Source: Clostridiaceae bacterium M8S5
Lineage (GTDB): Bacteria; Bacillota; Clostridia; Tissierellales; MCWD3
DNA length: 64,000 bases
Direction of reading: 5' to 3'
Assembly: GCA_029227815.1 (NCBI GenBank)
Contig: CP118523.1
Coordinates: forward strand, 2,294,001-2,358,000
Positions within the stretch are counted from its first letter, which is position 1. Each line of letters opens with the position of its first letter. The position numbers and the translations under genes were made by a program. The notes beneath the pieces were generated by a model. That model did no database searches and was not told the DNA's origin. It saw only the letters and a program-made list of their open reading frames with translations. This document shows positions 54,051 through 62,344 of this stretch, in pieces.

Positions 54051-55919
54051 CTAATACAATTTTATTAATTCATTCATAATAGCGATTAAAACATCAACTA
54101 CTATAGAATTCCCAGCTTGTTTATATAATTGAGTATCAGAAACAGACAACTTAAAACTGTCACAAAATCCCATTAATCTGAAACATTCTCTTGGCGTTAA
54201 TTTTCTTATTCTTCTATCTTTAACTTCTAGCTCTTTTCCGTAAGATATATAATTATCAACACCTGCTCTATGCATTTTATGCATTGTCGCTGTAAGAGGA
54301 CGTGCTATATCAAGATCTATAAGTTCCTCATTTTCCTTATTATTCATATAGAACACATCGTCAAGTACATAATTTTTAACTTTTTCAGATAAAAAATATT
54401 TCTCGTCAATCTTAGCCATTCTACCCAATTCTTCTTTTGTATAATTCTCTATAAAATCCCCATGCCAATTAAATTGTTGATTAGCTTTTTGACATAAAGC
54501 CACATCTCCATTTATTTGAGTATATCTTTTATTTATATTTTTTTGATCAGTAACAAATTTAATCCCTTTTTCTGGCAAATAATATTTACTGTCAACCGAA
54601 TCTTCTAAGTAATTCTTCATTGTTGTAATTAATTTAAACTTCTTAGGTTCTTCAAATCTTTCGTAATCTTCTTTATTTTTAAATCCTACTACAAACATTC
54701 TCTCTCGATTTTGTGGTATACCAAAATCTTTAGAGTTTAAAATGTATGGTTTTTCATTAAAGAAATATCCAGTTTCTTCAAAAGTATTTTTCATAGTATC
54801 CCACGTTTTTCCACCATCGTGATTCATTACTCCTTTTACATTTTCGTAAATAAAAAAACGTGGCTCTACTTCTTTAAGTATTCTAACATATTCATAAAAT
54901 AATGTACCTCTAGTATCTTTGAATCCACCCCTTTTGCCAACGATTGAAAATGATTGGCAGGGGCTTCCTCCTACATATAAGTCAATTTTCCCTTTATACT
55001 CTTTTCCATCTAAAAAACAAACATTCCAATGAAAATGCTCTTCATCTATATCATAATTATCAAAGTACATCTTTTTCACATGATTAGATTTATTGTACTT
55101 TTTATATAAATCATCAACATACTTTTTCTTCTCTCTAGGATTATCAATATTTACTATGTGATTTGTAACCTCTATAGTCCCTATTGTTTCATGCAATTGA
55201 GATAATAATTTTGTTACTTCCTTTAAATTTCTAACAATCACTCTAAAGCTTTTATCTTTCTGAATCTTATCTAATTCCTCTTTTAAATTCAACAAGTCTT
55301 GTCTAGACTTAATTAATTTTCTTAATTCCATAACAAGTATAAAATAATCAGATATATCCACAATTTCACCATCAATGCTCTTTAATGCCTTGTTTCTTAA
55401 TTTCTCATCTAACTCCAAAAAAGTCTGATTAACTTTTTCTATTATAATGTTGTTTATATGTAATTTTTCAGATTCAAGCTTCATATTTCCATACTTATTT
55501 TCTATTGCTTGTATTCTTGAATTTAATACTAATAGATATTCATCATTGTTATAAGTTAAAATATCGCTAATTATATCTTTAAGTAGCCCAATTTCTATTT
55601 CTATACTTCTAAAATTATAATTTATCTTTTTTTCAAATATATTAACTCCACCATTATCAGAAGCGAATATTATCTCATGGTTAATTTTCATTCTCGATAG
55701 AGCATGCTCTATTGCTCCTATACCACTAAATACAGTAGCAACTCTCAGCCCTTTTTTATTGCATAGCCCATATTTAATGCAATTTCTAACTTTTTCAGAT
55801 TGTGATTTGCCACAAAATTCATCATTTAACATCTCTATAGTCCTCTCATCAATTACTACTTTTACTTGCTTATTTCCGACAGATTTTCTTCCAGCTCCAG
55901 CTCTTTTTCCACCTCTCAT
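54051..55919 (-). CDS. DNA (cytosine-5) methyltransferase of the restriction system
   Basis: 622 residues, long for this class. Motif I VATVFSGIGAIEHAL (about 60-74) and E/D-region FASDNGG come early. About 220 residues of mostly helical sequence are then inserted before VGGSPCQSFS (motif IV with catalytic Cys, about 316-325) and FFIYENVKGV (motif VI). The C-terminus keeps RKLTPRECFRLMGF and YKQAGNSIVV (motifs IX-X). A basic N-terminal tail MRGGKRAGAGRK precedes. It should protect sites cut by the downstream LlaJI-type complex. Only one methyltransferase is present, whereas LlaJI has two. Confidence 0.9.
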   Translation of the reverse strand: MRGGKRAGAGRKSVGNKQVKVVIDERTIEMLNDEFCGKSQSEKVRNCIKYGLCNKKGLRVATVFSGIGAIEHALSRMKINHEIIFASDNGGVNIFEKKINYNFRSIEIEIGLLKDIISDILTYNNDEYLLVLNSRIQAIENKYGNMKLESEKLHINNIIIEKVNQTFLELDEKLRNKALKSIDGEIVDISDYFILVMELRKLIKSRQDLLNLKEELDKIQKDKSFRVIVRNLKEVTKLLSQLHETIGTIEVTNHIVNIDNPREKKKYVDDLYKKYNKSNHVKKMYFDNYDIDEEHFHWNVCFLDGKEYKGKIDLYVGGSPCQSFSIVGKRGGFKDTRGTLFYEYVRILKEVEPRFFIYENVKGVMNHDGGKTWDTMKNTFEETGYFFNEKPYILNSKDFGIPQNRERMFVVGFKNKEDYERFEEPKKFKLITTMKNYLEDSVDSKYYLPEKGIKFVTDQKNINKRYTQINGDVALCQKANQQFNWHGDFIENYTKEELGRMAKIDEKYFLSEKVKNYVLDDVFYMNNKENEELIDLDIARPLTATMHKMHRAGVDNYISYGKELEVKDRRIRKLTPRECFRLMGFCDSFKLSVSDTQLYKQAGNSIVVDVLIAIMNELIKLY

Positions 55920-56219
55920 CTAATACACCTCATTTGATTTTCAGGCCGTTTTTCATAATATTAAAATTATATCACTACATTATGCTTTATTCAACTATTA
56001 AAATAGCTTTCTCTTTAGTAATCGCGCAAATAGATTTTACCAAATATTAAAGATACCTATTTCTTAAATTAAAATATATTTGAAGTTATTTTATTATTGG
56101 GGATTAGTAGTTCCATTATTTGCCCTACTCTTGTTTCTCATTCTTAAAATACTAAATATAATATTAAATCTAAAATTTCAATAACGCGGTAACGTAATTA
56201 ATCTTTACTACGTAATCAT

Positions 56220-56702
56220 TTAATGCTTAATTAATGTCTTAATATCTTCAACTTTAGACTTTAGTTTTGAAATATGTGATACCCCTAAAATGAAACCCTT
56301 CTGATAACTGTTAAAATCTACTTCATTTTGTAAAACTTCGTATGATATTTTATAAGATTCCATAATATTGAAATCTTCATCAAATACAACCGTTATAAGA
56401 TAATCGAAATTTCTGTCATCTAGATTTCTAATTATCCCAAAAGGTAAATTCTTATTCCCTATGATTTGCCTACTTCTCACTAAATATTTATTATTATCTT
56501 TATCAAGAAAATCATATTTTTCATTAGGATTTACAGTCTGTTTAAATCCAAATGTATTTTTAATAAGCCATCTTGCATATCCTGCTATAGGCTTATTCCT
56601 AGTTTTAACAACATTTCTCTTATTTAATTCCTTAACTATATCACGATTTAATATCATCAATTCTAATTCCGTTAATTCTGATAAATTAATTTTATTACAC
56701 AT
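56220..56702 (-). CDS. Unrecognised 160-aa protein beside the restriction system
   Basis: I do not recognise it with certainty. The N-terminal LSELTELELMILNRDIVKEL is helical. YDFLDKDNNKYLVRSRQI (about 64-81), IRNLDDRNFDYLITVVFDED suggest a PD-(D/E)XK-like or restriction-accessory fold of a kind I have seen next to R-M genes. GGAGG precedes ATG. It lies upstream of the methyltransferase gene with a 300-bp AT-rich gap (55920-56219) that shows no other feature. Confidence 0.6.
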   Translation of the reverse strand: MCNKINLSELTELELMILNRDIVKELNKRNVVKTRNKPIAGYARWLIKNTFGFKQTVNPNEKYDFLDKDNNKYLVRSRQIIGNKNLPFGIIRNLDDRNFDYLITVVFDEDFNIMESYKISYEVLQNEVDFNSYQKGFILGVSHISKLKSKVEDIKTLIKH

Positions 56703-56839
56703 ATCATTACCTCCTCATTTTAAATACTGTATATCTAACAATAAATAGTATATTAAAATCTTATTTCATAATACACCAAAATCCATTATAAACCTTTTTA
56801 TATTTGAAAACAATTGCTATATTTTTGTATCATCTATCA

Positions 56840-57820
56840 TTACTTTTTTAATCCATGCTTACTCATAGTATATTCTAAGTAATTTTCTAATCTTGATTTA
56901 TAAATTTCTTGCTTCACTTTATATCTTAACATATCTTCACAATTATACTGATTATATATTTCATAACTATTACAAATGTTCTCATCATAATCCTTCTCAT
57001 TTAACAACTCTAAACATTTCATATAGGATTGTATTTCATGTGGTTTATTACTATAACACATCACTCTAATTTCACAACTCTCAAATCCTATCTTTGTTTT
57101 TTCATCCAACACCCCCATATCATAAACAACAAAATCAAACACTTCCTCATTATCAGAATCCATCCCCTCAAAAACAACCCCATTATAAACATATCCCTCC
57201 CCCCTCTTCTCCATCCCATAATGCTCAGCTATCAGCTTCATATGCCCACTATTATTTGCTTCTACATAACATACCTTTGCTCCTATTGAATTTAGATAAC
57301 AAGCAAACTGTATTGCTACAGTAGTTGTACCTACTCTCGTTTGGCTACCTACTACCCCTATCGTTATCTGTTTGCCTTTAAAATCAAATGGTATTTCTTT
57401 TAATTCTTCACTTAATAATCCAACTTTGTTTCTAATGTATCTCTCTGTCATACCTTCTAATAAACACATCTGTATCTCTTCTCTTAACTCTTTCACATCA
57501 CTATCTGTAATGATATTGAAGATTCTTAATTCAATTAATTTATGTATAAGCGTTTCATCTTCTTCTGGTATATAAAATACTATCTTCATCTGGCTATATT
57601 GCTTAAATGTCTTGATTACATCTATAATTTCTTCACCAGTATCTATTAAGCTAGTTCTATCAATAACTATAGTTTCTATATGTCCTAATCTTTGAATTGA
57701 TTTACCTAAGAAATCTTTTAAACTAAACTCCCCTACATATTTCTTTATTAGTAACTCATCTTTCTCATTTAAGAAGTCCAGTATATTCATGTATAACTTA
57801 CTTGTTAGATAAAGTATCAT
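56840..57820 (-). CDS. MinD/ParA-like ATPase of the conjugation module
   Basis: 326 residues. An N-terminal response-receiver-like region (about 1-130) is followed by TIGVVGSQTRVGTTTVAIQF (about 152-171), a deviant Walker A in which the usual KGGxGKT is RVGTTT. FDFVVYDMGVLD (about 224-235) is the Walker B-like segment. The missing P-loop lysine pair questions normal ATP hydrolysis. ATG at 57820 has AAGGAG 9 nt upstream, inside the preceding gene, which it overlaps. Possibly positions the transfer machinery. Confidence 0.6.
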   Translation of the reverse strand: MILYLTSKLYMNILDFLNEKDELLIKKYVGEFSLKDFLGKSIQRLGHIETIVIDRTSLIDTGEEIIDVIKTFKQYSQMKIVFYIPEEDETLIHKLIELRIFNIITDSDVKELREEIQMCLLEGMTERYIRNKVGLLSEELKEIPFDFKGKQITIGVVGSQTRVGTTTVAIQFACYLNSIGAKVCYVEANNSGHMKLIAEHYGMEKRGEGYVYNGVVFEGMDSDNEEVFDFVVYDMGVLDEKTKIGFESCEIRVMCYSNKPHEIQSYMKCLELLNEKDYDENICNSYEIYNQYNCEDMLRYKVKQEIYKSRLENYLEYTMSKHGLKK

Positions 57821-57968
57821 CCATACTCACTCCTTCTTTATATTCTATTTCAAACTGCTTTGGTATCTCAAATTCTATCTCTTTTGGTTTAAAGAAAATC
57901 AGTGCTATCAATCCAAAGATAATTAGCACTATGTATATTATTATTTCTATCATACTAGATTTTTTCAT
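57798..57968 (-). CDS. Small single-pass membrane protein of the conjugation module
   Basis: 56 residues from ATG at 57968, with AAGGAG 9 nt upstream; the longer frame to 58049 has no ribosome site. One membrane helix IEIIIYIVLIIFGLIALIFF (about 7-26), then an acidic tail. It lies between the VirB4-like and MinD-like genes. Unknown role, perhaps a channel accessory. Confidence 0.6.
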   Translation of the reverse strand: MKKSSMIEIIIYIVLIIFGLIALIFFKPKEIEFEIPKQFEIEYKEGVSMDDTLSNK

Positions 57969-57996
57969 AATATAATTCTCCTTATCTATATCTTTT

Positions 57997-59799
57997 TTAT
58001 CTACCACCTTTATCACCCATATACTCAAACTTGTATGATGGTATCTCAAAGTCTACATGTAGTCTTTTTGAACCTACCATTAATAGTCCATCTCCCCTTT
58101 TCTTTTGAGCTAGTAATGCTTCTTCTGCATCTGTTAGGTTGTATAGTTCTTTTAACTCTGTGAGGTTCTTCCCATCCGTTCCTAGTAATACTTTAAAACA
58201 TGGTATGTCAAGTAATGCTTGTCCATACATCTTTATTGGTGGTGCTAGAAAGTCTACTACTGAATGTGATACTATTGCTAATCCTGCTTCATATTTTCTA
58301 GCCCGTTTTGCAACATCTCTAAGGAACACTAATGACTGTGGTACTTTAGGATCAATCATTAGATAGGCTTCATCTGCTATTAATAATACTGGCTCTGTTC
58401 TATCCTTACTCATCTCATTCCAACAGTATGTTAGTAAATTAAAATACTGAGTTTTCTTTACGCTAGCACTTGCATTTTGTAGTGAACTAGTATCAAGACA
58501 TACACATCTTGATTCAGCTTTTATACTACTGTGTCCTCCAAATAAAAATGAATCTCCCCCTACTGCTATATCCTTCAGGAGTGTTGCTAATTCTCTGTAT
58601 TCAGGTTCTTTCTTTGATTTATTTTTCATTAGTTCATACAAATCTTTCATTATGGGAAAATCTTTGTTCTTTAATGGTTTTATATCTGTATCCCAATAGA
58701 TATTAAATTGATTATATAATTCTATTAATGATGATTTTAATAGTGCCTTTTGTATCTCTGTTAGGTTCATGTATAGATTGAAGAATACTTCTACATTTTT
58801 AAGATGTAGTGCCATTGCTCCTAGTCCTTCTATTTCGTCTTGCTCATCTATTGCTGGGATATCGCTTATCTGTAATGGGTTTATTCTTCCATTACTTCCT
58901 CCACCTGCATTTATTAAATCTCCACCTAATGCTAAACACAGGTCACGATACTCTGAGTCTGGATCTATAAAAAGTATCCTTGTACCTTTCATATACTCTG
59001 ATATAGCAAGATGTTTTACTACTGTAGACTTTCCTACTCCTGCTACTCCAAGTATTGTAAAGTTGCTATTTGTTCTATCTCCTCCACGTTTCCATGTATC
59101 TAGTACTACCAATCCTCCACTTGAGTCTTTTGCAAAGTAATATCCTTTTCCATCGCTATAGCCAGACGTTGAAAAAGGGTAACCACCAATGAATGTACTC
59201 ATTGGCATTACCCTTTGTAATATGTTATTTATGCTTTTATTCCTTCTATAATATGGTGATAAATTCTTGAATGCTTGCTCTTGTAGATTTGCTAATACTC
59301 TACCTTTACACTTTGTACTCGCTATGACACTTTGTGTTTTTCTACATATCTTTTCAAAGTCTTTGTCATCTTTTGATATTGGCATTATACTAAGGCTCAT
59401 TGCTCCTACTGATTGATTTTCTCCATCTATACTCTCTATCATTTTATCTCCATCTGTTGCTGCTCTTTCTGCTCGCTTTTGCATAACTGGGTCTTTATGA
59501 TATACTGCATCGCTTCTATTTTGTATGATACTACTTGATACACTATCTATAAAATCACTACTATCCACTGGATTAAATGTTATACTTGCTATTGTTTTTG
59601 GTATATTGGTTAGTTTTGATAGCCAACCATACTCAACTTTTCGAGGATACTTTACTACTCCATATATATTTGCTTTATTTTCACCGATTATCAAACTATT
59701 TCTCTTTATCTCTATCCCAATCGGTGTTAGTATACTCAGTAATGTTTTATTTACTTTATCCTTCTGCTTTGGTTTGTTTTTCACCTTATTCCTCCCCAT
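57997..59799 (-). CDS. VirB4/TraE-type conjugation ATPase
   Basis: 600 residues. Walker A ILGVAGVGKSTVVKHLA (about 247-263), with LFIDPDSEYRDLCLALGGD and INPLQI following, as in VirB4-like proteins. Walker B EPVLLIADEAYLMID (about 465-479) and a late arginine-containing RDVAKRARKYEAGLAIVSHS are present. It powers the type IV secretion channel of the element at the inner face of the membrane. It overlaps the upstream gene by 14 bp. Confidence 0.9.
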   Translation of the reverse strand: MGRNKVKNKPKQKDKVNKTLLSILTPIGIEIKRNSLIIGENKANIYGVVKYPRKVEYGWLSKLTNIPKTIASITFNPVDSSDFIDSVSSSIIQNRSDAVYHKDPVMQKRAERAATDGDKMIESIDGENQSVGAMSLSIMPISKDDKDFEKICRKTQSVIASTKCKGRVLANLQEQAFKNLSPYYRRNKSINNILQRVMPMSTFIGGYPFSTSGYSDGKGYYFAKDSSGGLVVLDTWKRGGDRTNSNFTILGVAGVGKSTVVKHLAISEYMKGTRILFIDPDSEYRDLCLALGGDLINAGGGSNGRINPLQISDIPAIDEQDEIEGLGAMALHLKNVEVFFNLYMNLTEIQKALLKSSLIELYNQFNIYWDTDIKPLKNKDFPIMKDLYELMKNKSKKEPEYRELATLLKDIAVGGDSFLFGGHSSIKAESRCVCLDTSSLQNASASVKKTQYFNLLTYCWNEMSKDRTEPVLLIADEAYLMIDPKVPQSLVFLRDVAKRARKYEAGLAIVSHSVVDFLAPPIKMYGQALLDIPCFKVLLGTDGKNLTELKELYNLTDAEEALLAQKKRGDGLLMVGSKRLHVDFEIPSYKFEYMGDKGGR

Positions 59800-60409
59800 T
59801 TTCGTATACAGAATTATTAACTAAACTACATAAACCTAATATCTCACCTTCTTTAAGCAGTGTACAGTTTATTCCACAGCTATCAAATCGTTTCATAAAT
59901 TCTTTCGTTCTTTTTAATAAATGACTCTCTGCTCCTTCATTGCATTTCTGCCATAATACTATATAAAACTGTCTTTCAACTACATCTCCCGATAGTGCAT
60001 AATCGTTCACCTCAAATATTTCTTTTCTTAGTAATGTCTTTTGTATTTGATCTGTACTGTTGTGTAATAACTCTGTATATTCTTCTAATAATTTTGATAT
60101 ATCTACTGGACGGGATATTGCTAAGAATTTAAAAAGTTCCTCTATGCTTGATAGCTCTGCTGTTAACATATTACATAGATTTTCTTTTTCTCTTTCTGAT
60201 AATAACTCTATTGATATAGGTTGTATTTTGAAATAACTCATTATATAGCCGTCTTTTGTATAAAGGAAGTTATCTTTTATATCTATGATATTTATAAAAT
60301 CTTGTGCTGTATTCTCTTCTTTCTTAGTTTTAACACTTAATTTGGTATATATAAAATACCCTATACCTGAAACTAGGCATAGGGCAATCATAACTATTGG
60401 CATTATCAT
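59786..60409 (-). CDS. Membrane-anchored TraC-like protein of the conjugation module
   Basis: 207 residues. One N-terminal membrane helix (IVMIALCLVSGIGYFIYTKL), then a soluble domain with DGYIMSYFKIQPISIELLSE that resembles the N-terminal domain usually fused to VirB4 ATPases. Since the VirB4 gene follows with a 14-bp overlap, this may be a split-off VirB4 N-terminal part. It overlaps its own upstream neighbour by 4 bp. Confidence 0.6.
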   Translation of the reverse strand: MIMPIVMIALCLVSGIGYFIYTKLSVKTKKEENTAQDFINIIDIKDNFLYTKDGYIMSYFKIQPISIELLSEREKENLCNMLTAELSSIEELFKFLAISRPVDISKLLEEYTELLHNSTDQIQKTLLRKEIFEVNDYALSGDVVERQFYIVLWQKCNEGAESHLLKRTKEFMKRFDSCGINCTLLKEGEILGLCSLVNNSVYENGEE

Positions 60410-60765
60410 AGTAATTCTTCCATATCGTAATCATCTTCTATATCTACAACTATGTATCTTTCTATCTCTTCAAATCTGTCCATATATTTGTCAATCTGCT
60501 CATCTGTTAGTGATATGCTCTCTTCTCCTCCATTATCACCTACGATAACAAAATCACCTGCTATTATATCTCCATTTTCTAGCATTCTATTTCCATCTAG
60601 TCCTATCAATTTGCCTTCTTCATTGCAAAACATTACTGTACTTTTATCTAAAAAAACCATTTCTATATTACCATCAACTAATCTTCTGTACTCCTGATAA
60701 GTGTTTTCAAATTCTATTACTTCTGGTTTTTCTCCTACTCTTACATGTATACCTCTTATTTTCAT
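60406..60765 (-). CDS. Hypothetical acidic protein of the conjugation module
   Basis: 119 residues, strongly acidic C-terminal half (VVDIEDDYDMEELL). It begins MKIRGIHVRVGEKPEVIEFE and contains LVDGNIEMVFLDKSTVMFCN EEGK-type beta-rich text, resembling DUF3846-like small ICE proteins; I am not certain. GGAGAGG precedes ATG. Overlap of 4 bp (ATGA) with the next gene shows it is in the operon. Confidence 0.55.
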   Translation of the reverse strand: MKIRGIHVRVGEKPEVIEFENTYQEYRRLVDGNIEMVFLDKSTVMFCNEEGKLIGLDGNRMLENGDIIAGDFVIVGDNGGEESISLTDEQIDKYMDRFEEIERYIVVDIEDDYDMEELL

Positions 60766-60778
60766 TAATAATCCTCTC

Positions 60779-61978
60779 CTATTTTATTAATATTGCAGGT
60801 CTTCTAAAATATCTAAAACCTACTTCTCTTGCTGTATTAACAGTTACGTTGTTTGCTTTTGAATTACAGTGAGCTACTAAGATATATCCCTCTTTATCAA
60901 AGCCTACAACTATACCAACATGATTTACTTTTCTTGTGTTTGGGACTGCTAGAAATACAAGATCACCTTCTTTTATTTGAGACTTTTCTATCGCTGTTGA
61001 TAGATTCCATTGAGCTGTTGTACCATGACCTATTGTCTTATCTATGCTTGTTTTATCTAGTCCAAGGTTTACGAATACCCATGTAACATATCCACTACAA
61101 TCTAGTCCAAATAGTCTTTTAGTTCCTGTCGTATTACTGCCTTTTGATGTTACTTCTTTTGGTTTACCCCATCTTTTATCCCAACCTGTAGCAATGCTTT
61201 TACCTCCCCAAAAGTAATTGACTTTTCCAACTAAGCTTAGAGCGTTGTCTACTATATGTTTTCTATCTATAGATAAGTCTTGAGGTAGATTAGATTTTAT
61301 CTTCTCGATATCTACTGTTGATAGATACATTCTTACATTTGGTGAAATTATTAAATCACTACTTAGCATTACTTCTTTTAATATCTCTTTTTGTTCTTCT
61401 GAAAATTTATACCTTATAGCCATCTCATCTGCTGTAAAACTATTGATTGTAATGGTTTTATGATATGTAGTTATCACTTCTATCTCAGTAGTATTGTTAT
61501 CTGTGATTACTTCTGTTCTTTCTTCAATATCAATATCTATGCTATTCATCTCCCAGAAAATATTCTCTAACTTTTGCTTAGCTTTATTATCAAGATAAGC
61601 AACTTGTTTACCTTCTTTTGTTGTATTTATTACACTAAAAAAAGATAACACATCAACTGAATTATCAATCAATGTGTTATCTTCACTACCAATTACTATT
61701 GTTGCTATTGAGTCCATCTCATCATCACTTTGCTCTATCTCTATTCTCTGTCTGAACTTGTTCTGTAGCTCTTCTACAATGGTTTGTACTGATACATCTT
61801 TACCTCCTTCATCATTAAATAAAGCAAAGAATATTGCAAAGGGTGATGAAAGTATTTGTAGAATCAAAATGAGCGGTGTTAATACTGCTATTAGTATTAT
61901 CCAACGCCCATTTTTATCTGTACCTAGTTTCCCTATTGTTGTTGCTACTTTTGCTATTGTTACTGGGTCTACTGCCAT
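60779..61978 (-). CDS. NlpC/P60 (C40) cell-wall hydrolase of the conjugation module
   Basis: 399 residues. One membrane segment near residues 26-50 (WIILIAVLTPLILILQILSS). The C-terminal C40 domain has the catalytic Cys in FGLDCSGYVTW (about 286-296) and His in VNHVGIVVG (about 348-356). It should cleave peptidoglycan peptides to open a path for the transfer channel, like CwlT of Tn916-type elements; the lysozyme-like first domain of CwlT is not evident. Ribosome site AAAGGAGG. Confidence 0.88.
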   Translation of the reverse strand: MAVDPVTIAKVATTIGKLGTDKNGRWIILIAVLTPLILILQILSSPFAIFFALFNDEGGKDVSVQTIVEELQNKFRQRIEIEQSDDEMDSIATIVIGSEDNTLIDNSVDVLSFFSVINTTKEGKQVAYLDNKAKQKLENIFWEMNSIDIDIEERTEVITDNNTTEIEVITTYHKTITINSFTADEMAIRYKFSEEQKEILKEVMLSSDLIISPNVRMYLSTVDIEKIKSNLPQDLSIDRKHIVDNALSLVGKVNYFWGGKSIATGWDKRWGKPKEVTSKGSNTTGTKRLFGLDCSGYVTWVFVNLGLDKTSIDKTIGHGTTAQWNLSTAIEKSQIKEGDLVFLAVPNTRKVNHVGIVVGFDKEGYILVAHCNSKANNVTVNTAREVGFRYFRRPAILIK

Positions 61979-62029
61979 CTATACTCCTCCTTTACAAAAG
62001 AAAAAGCTACAAATAAATGTAACTATAAA

Positions 62030-62236
62030 TTAATTCTTATTTATTATCTTTAATTTTTCACAAATTATAAACGTACAAATGCCAATAACAGCAGCCAGAT
62101 AAATAATTGACCATACTATATAATCCATTTTATCAATCATCCATATGACATTGTCCATTACTTCTATAAATACCCAACCAATAAAAACAATACTTATAAA
62201 GATAAAAACACAAGATAAAATCTTTTTAGTATTAAT
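62030..62236 (-). CDS. Small membrane protein, possibly with an ATT start codon
   Basis: 68 codons ending at 62030-62032. Two membrane helices: ILSCVFIFISIVFIGWVFIE and IVWSIIYLAAVIGICTFIIC. The frame is closed by TGA just upstream, and there is no ATG, GTG or TTG before the first helix. AGAGGTG at 62244-62250 stands exactly 7 nt from an ATT at 62234-62236. Either ATT is used as a rare start or the gene is damaged. It lies between the cell-wall hydrolase and the large protein. Confidence 0.45.
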   Translation of the reverse strand: MNTKKILSCVFIFISIVFIGWVFIEVMDNVIWMIDKMDYIVWSIIYLAAVIGICTFIICEKLKIINKN

Positions 62237-62344
62237 TCCAAATCACCTCTTTGACTTGACATTTAATTTATCCCTTTTAAATAATTATATATTTTGATTA
62301 TGGTTTTATCAAGTGTTATCAGTTTTATTAATTTCACCTAACTA

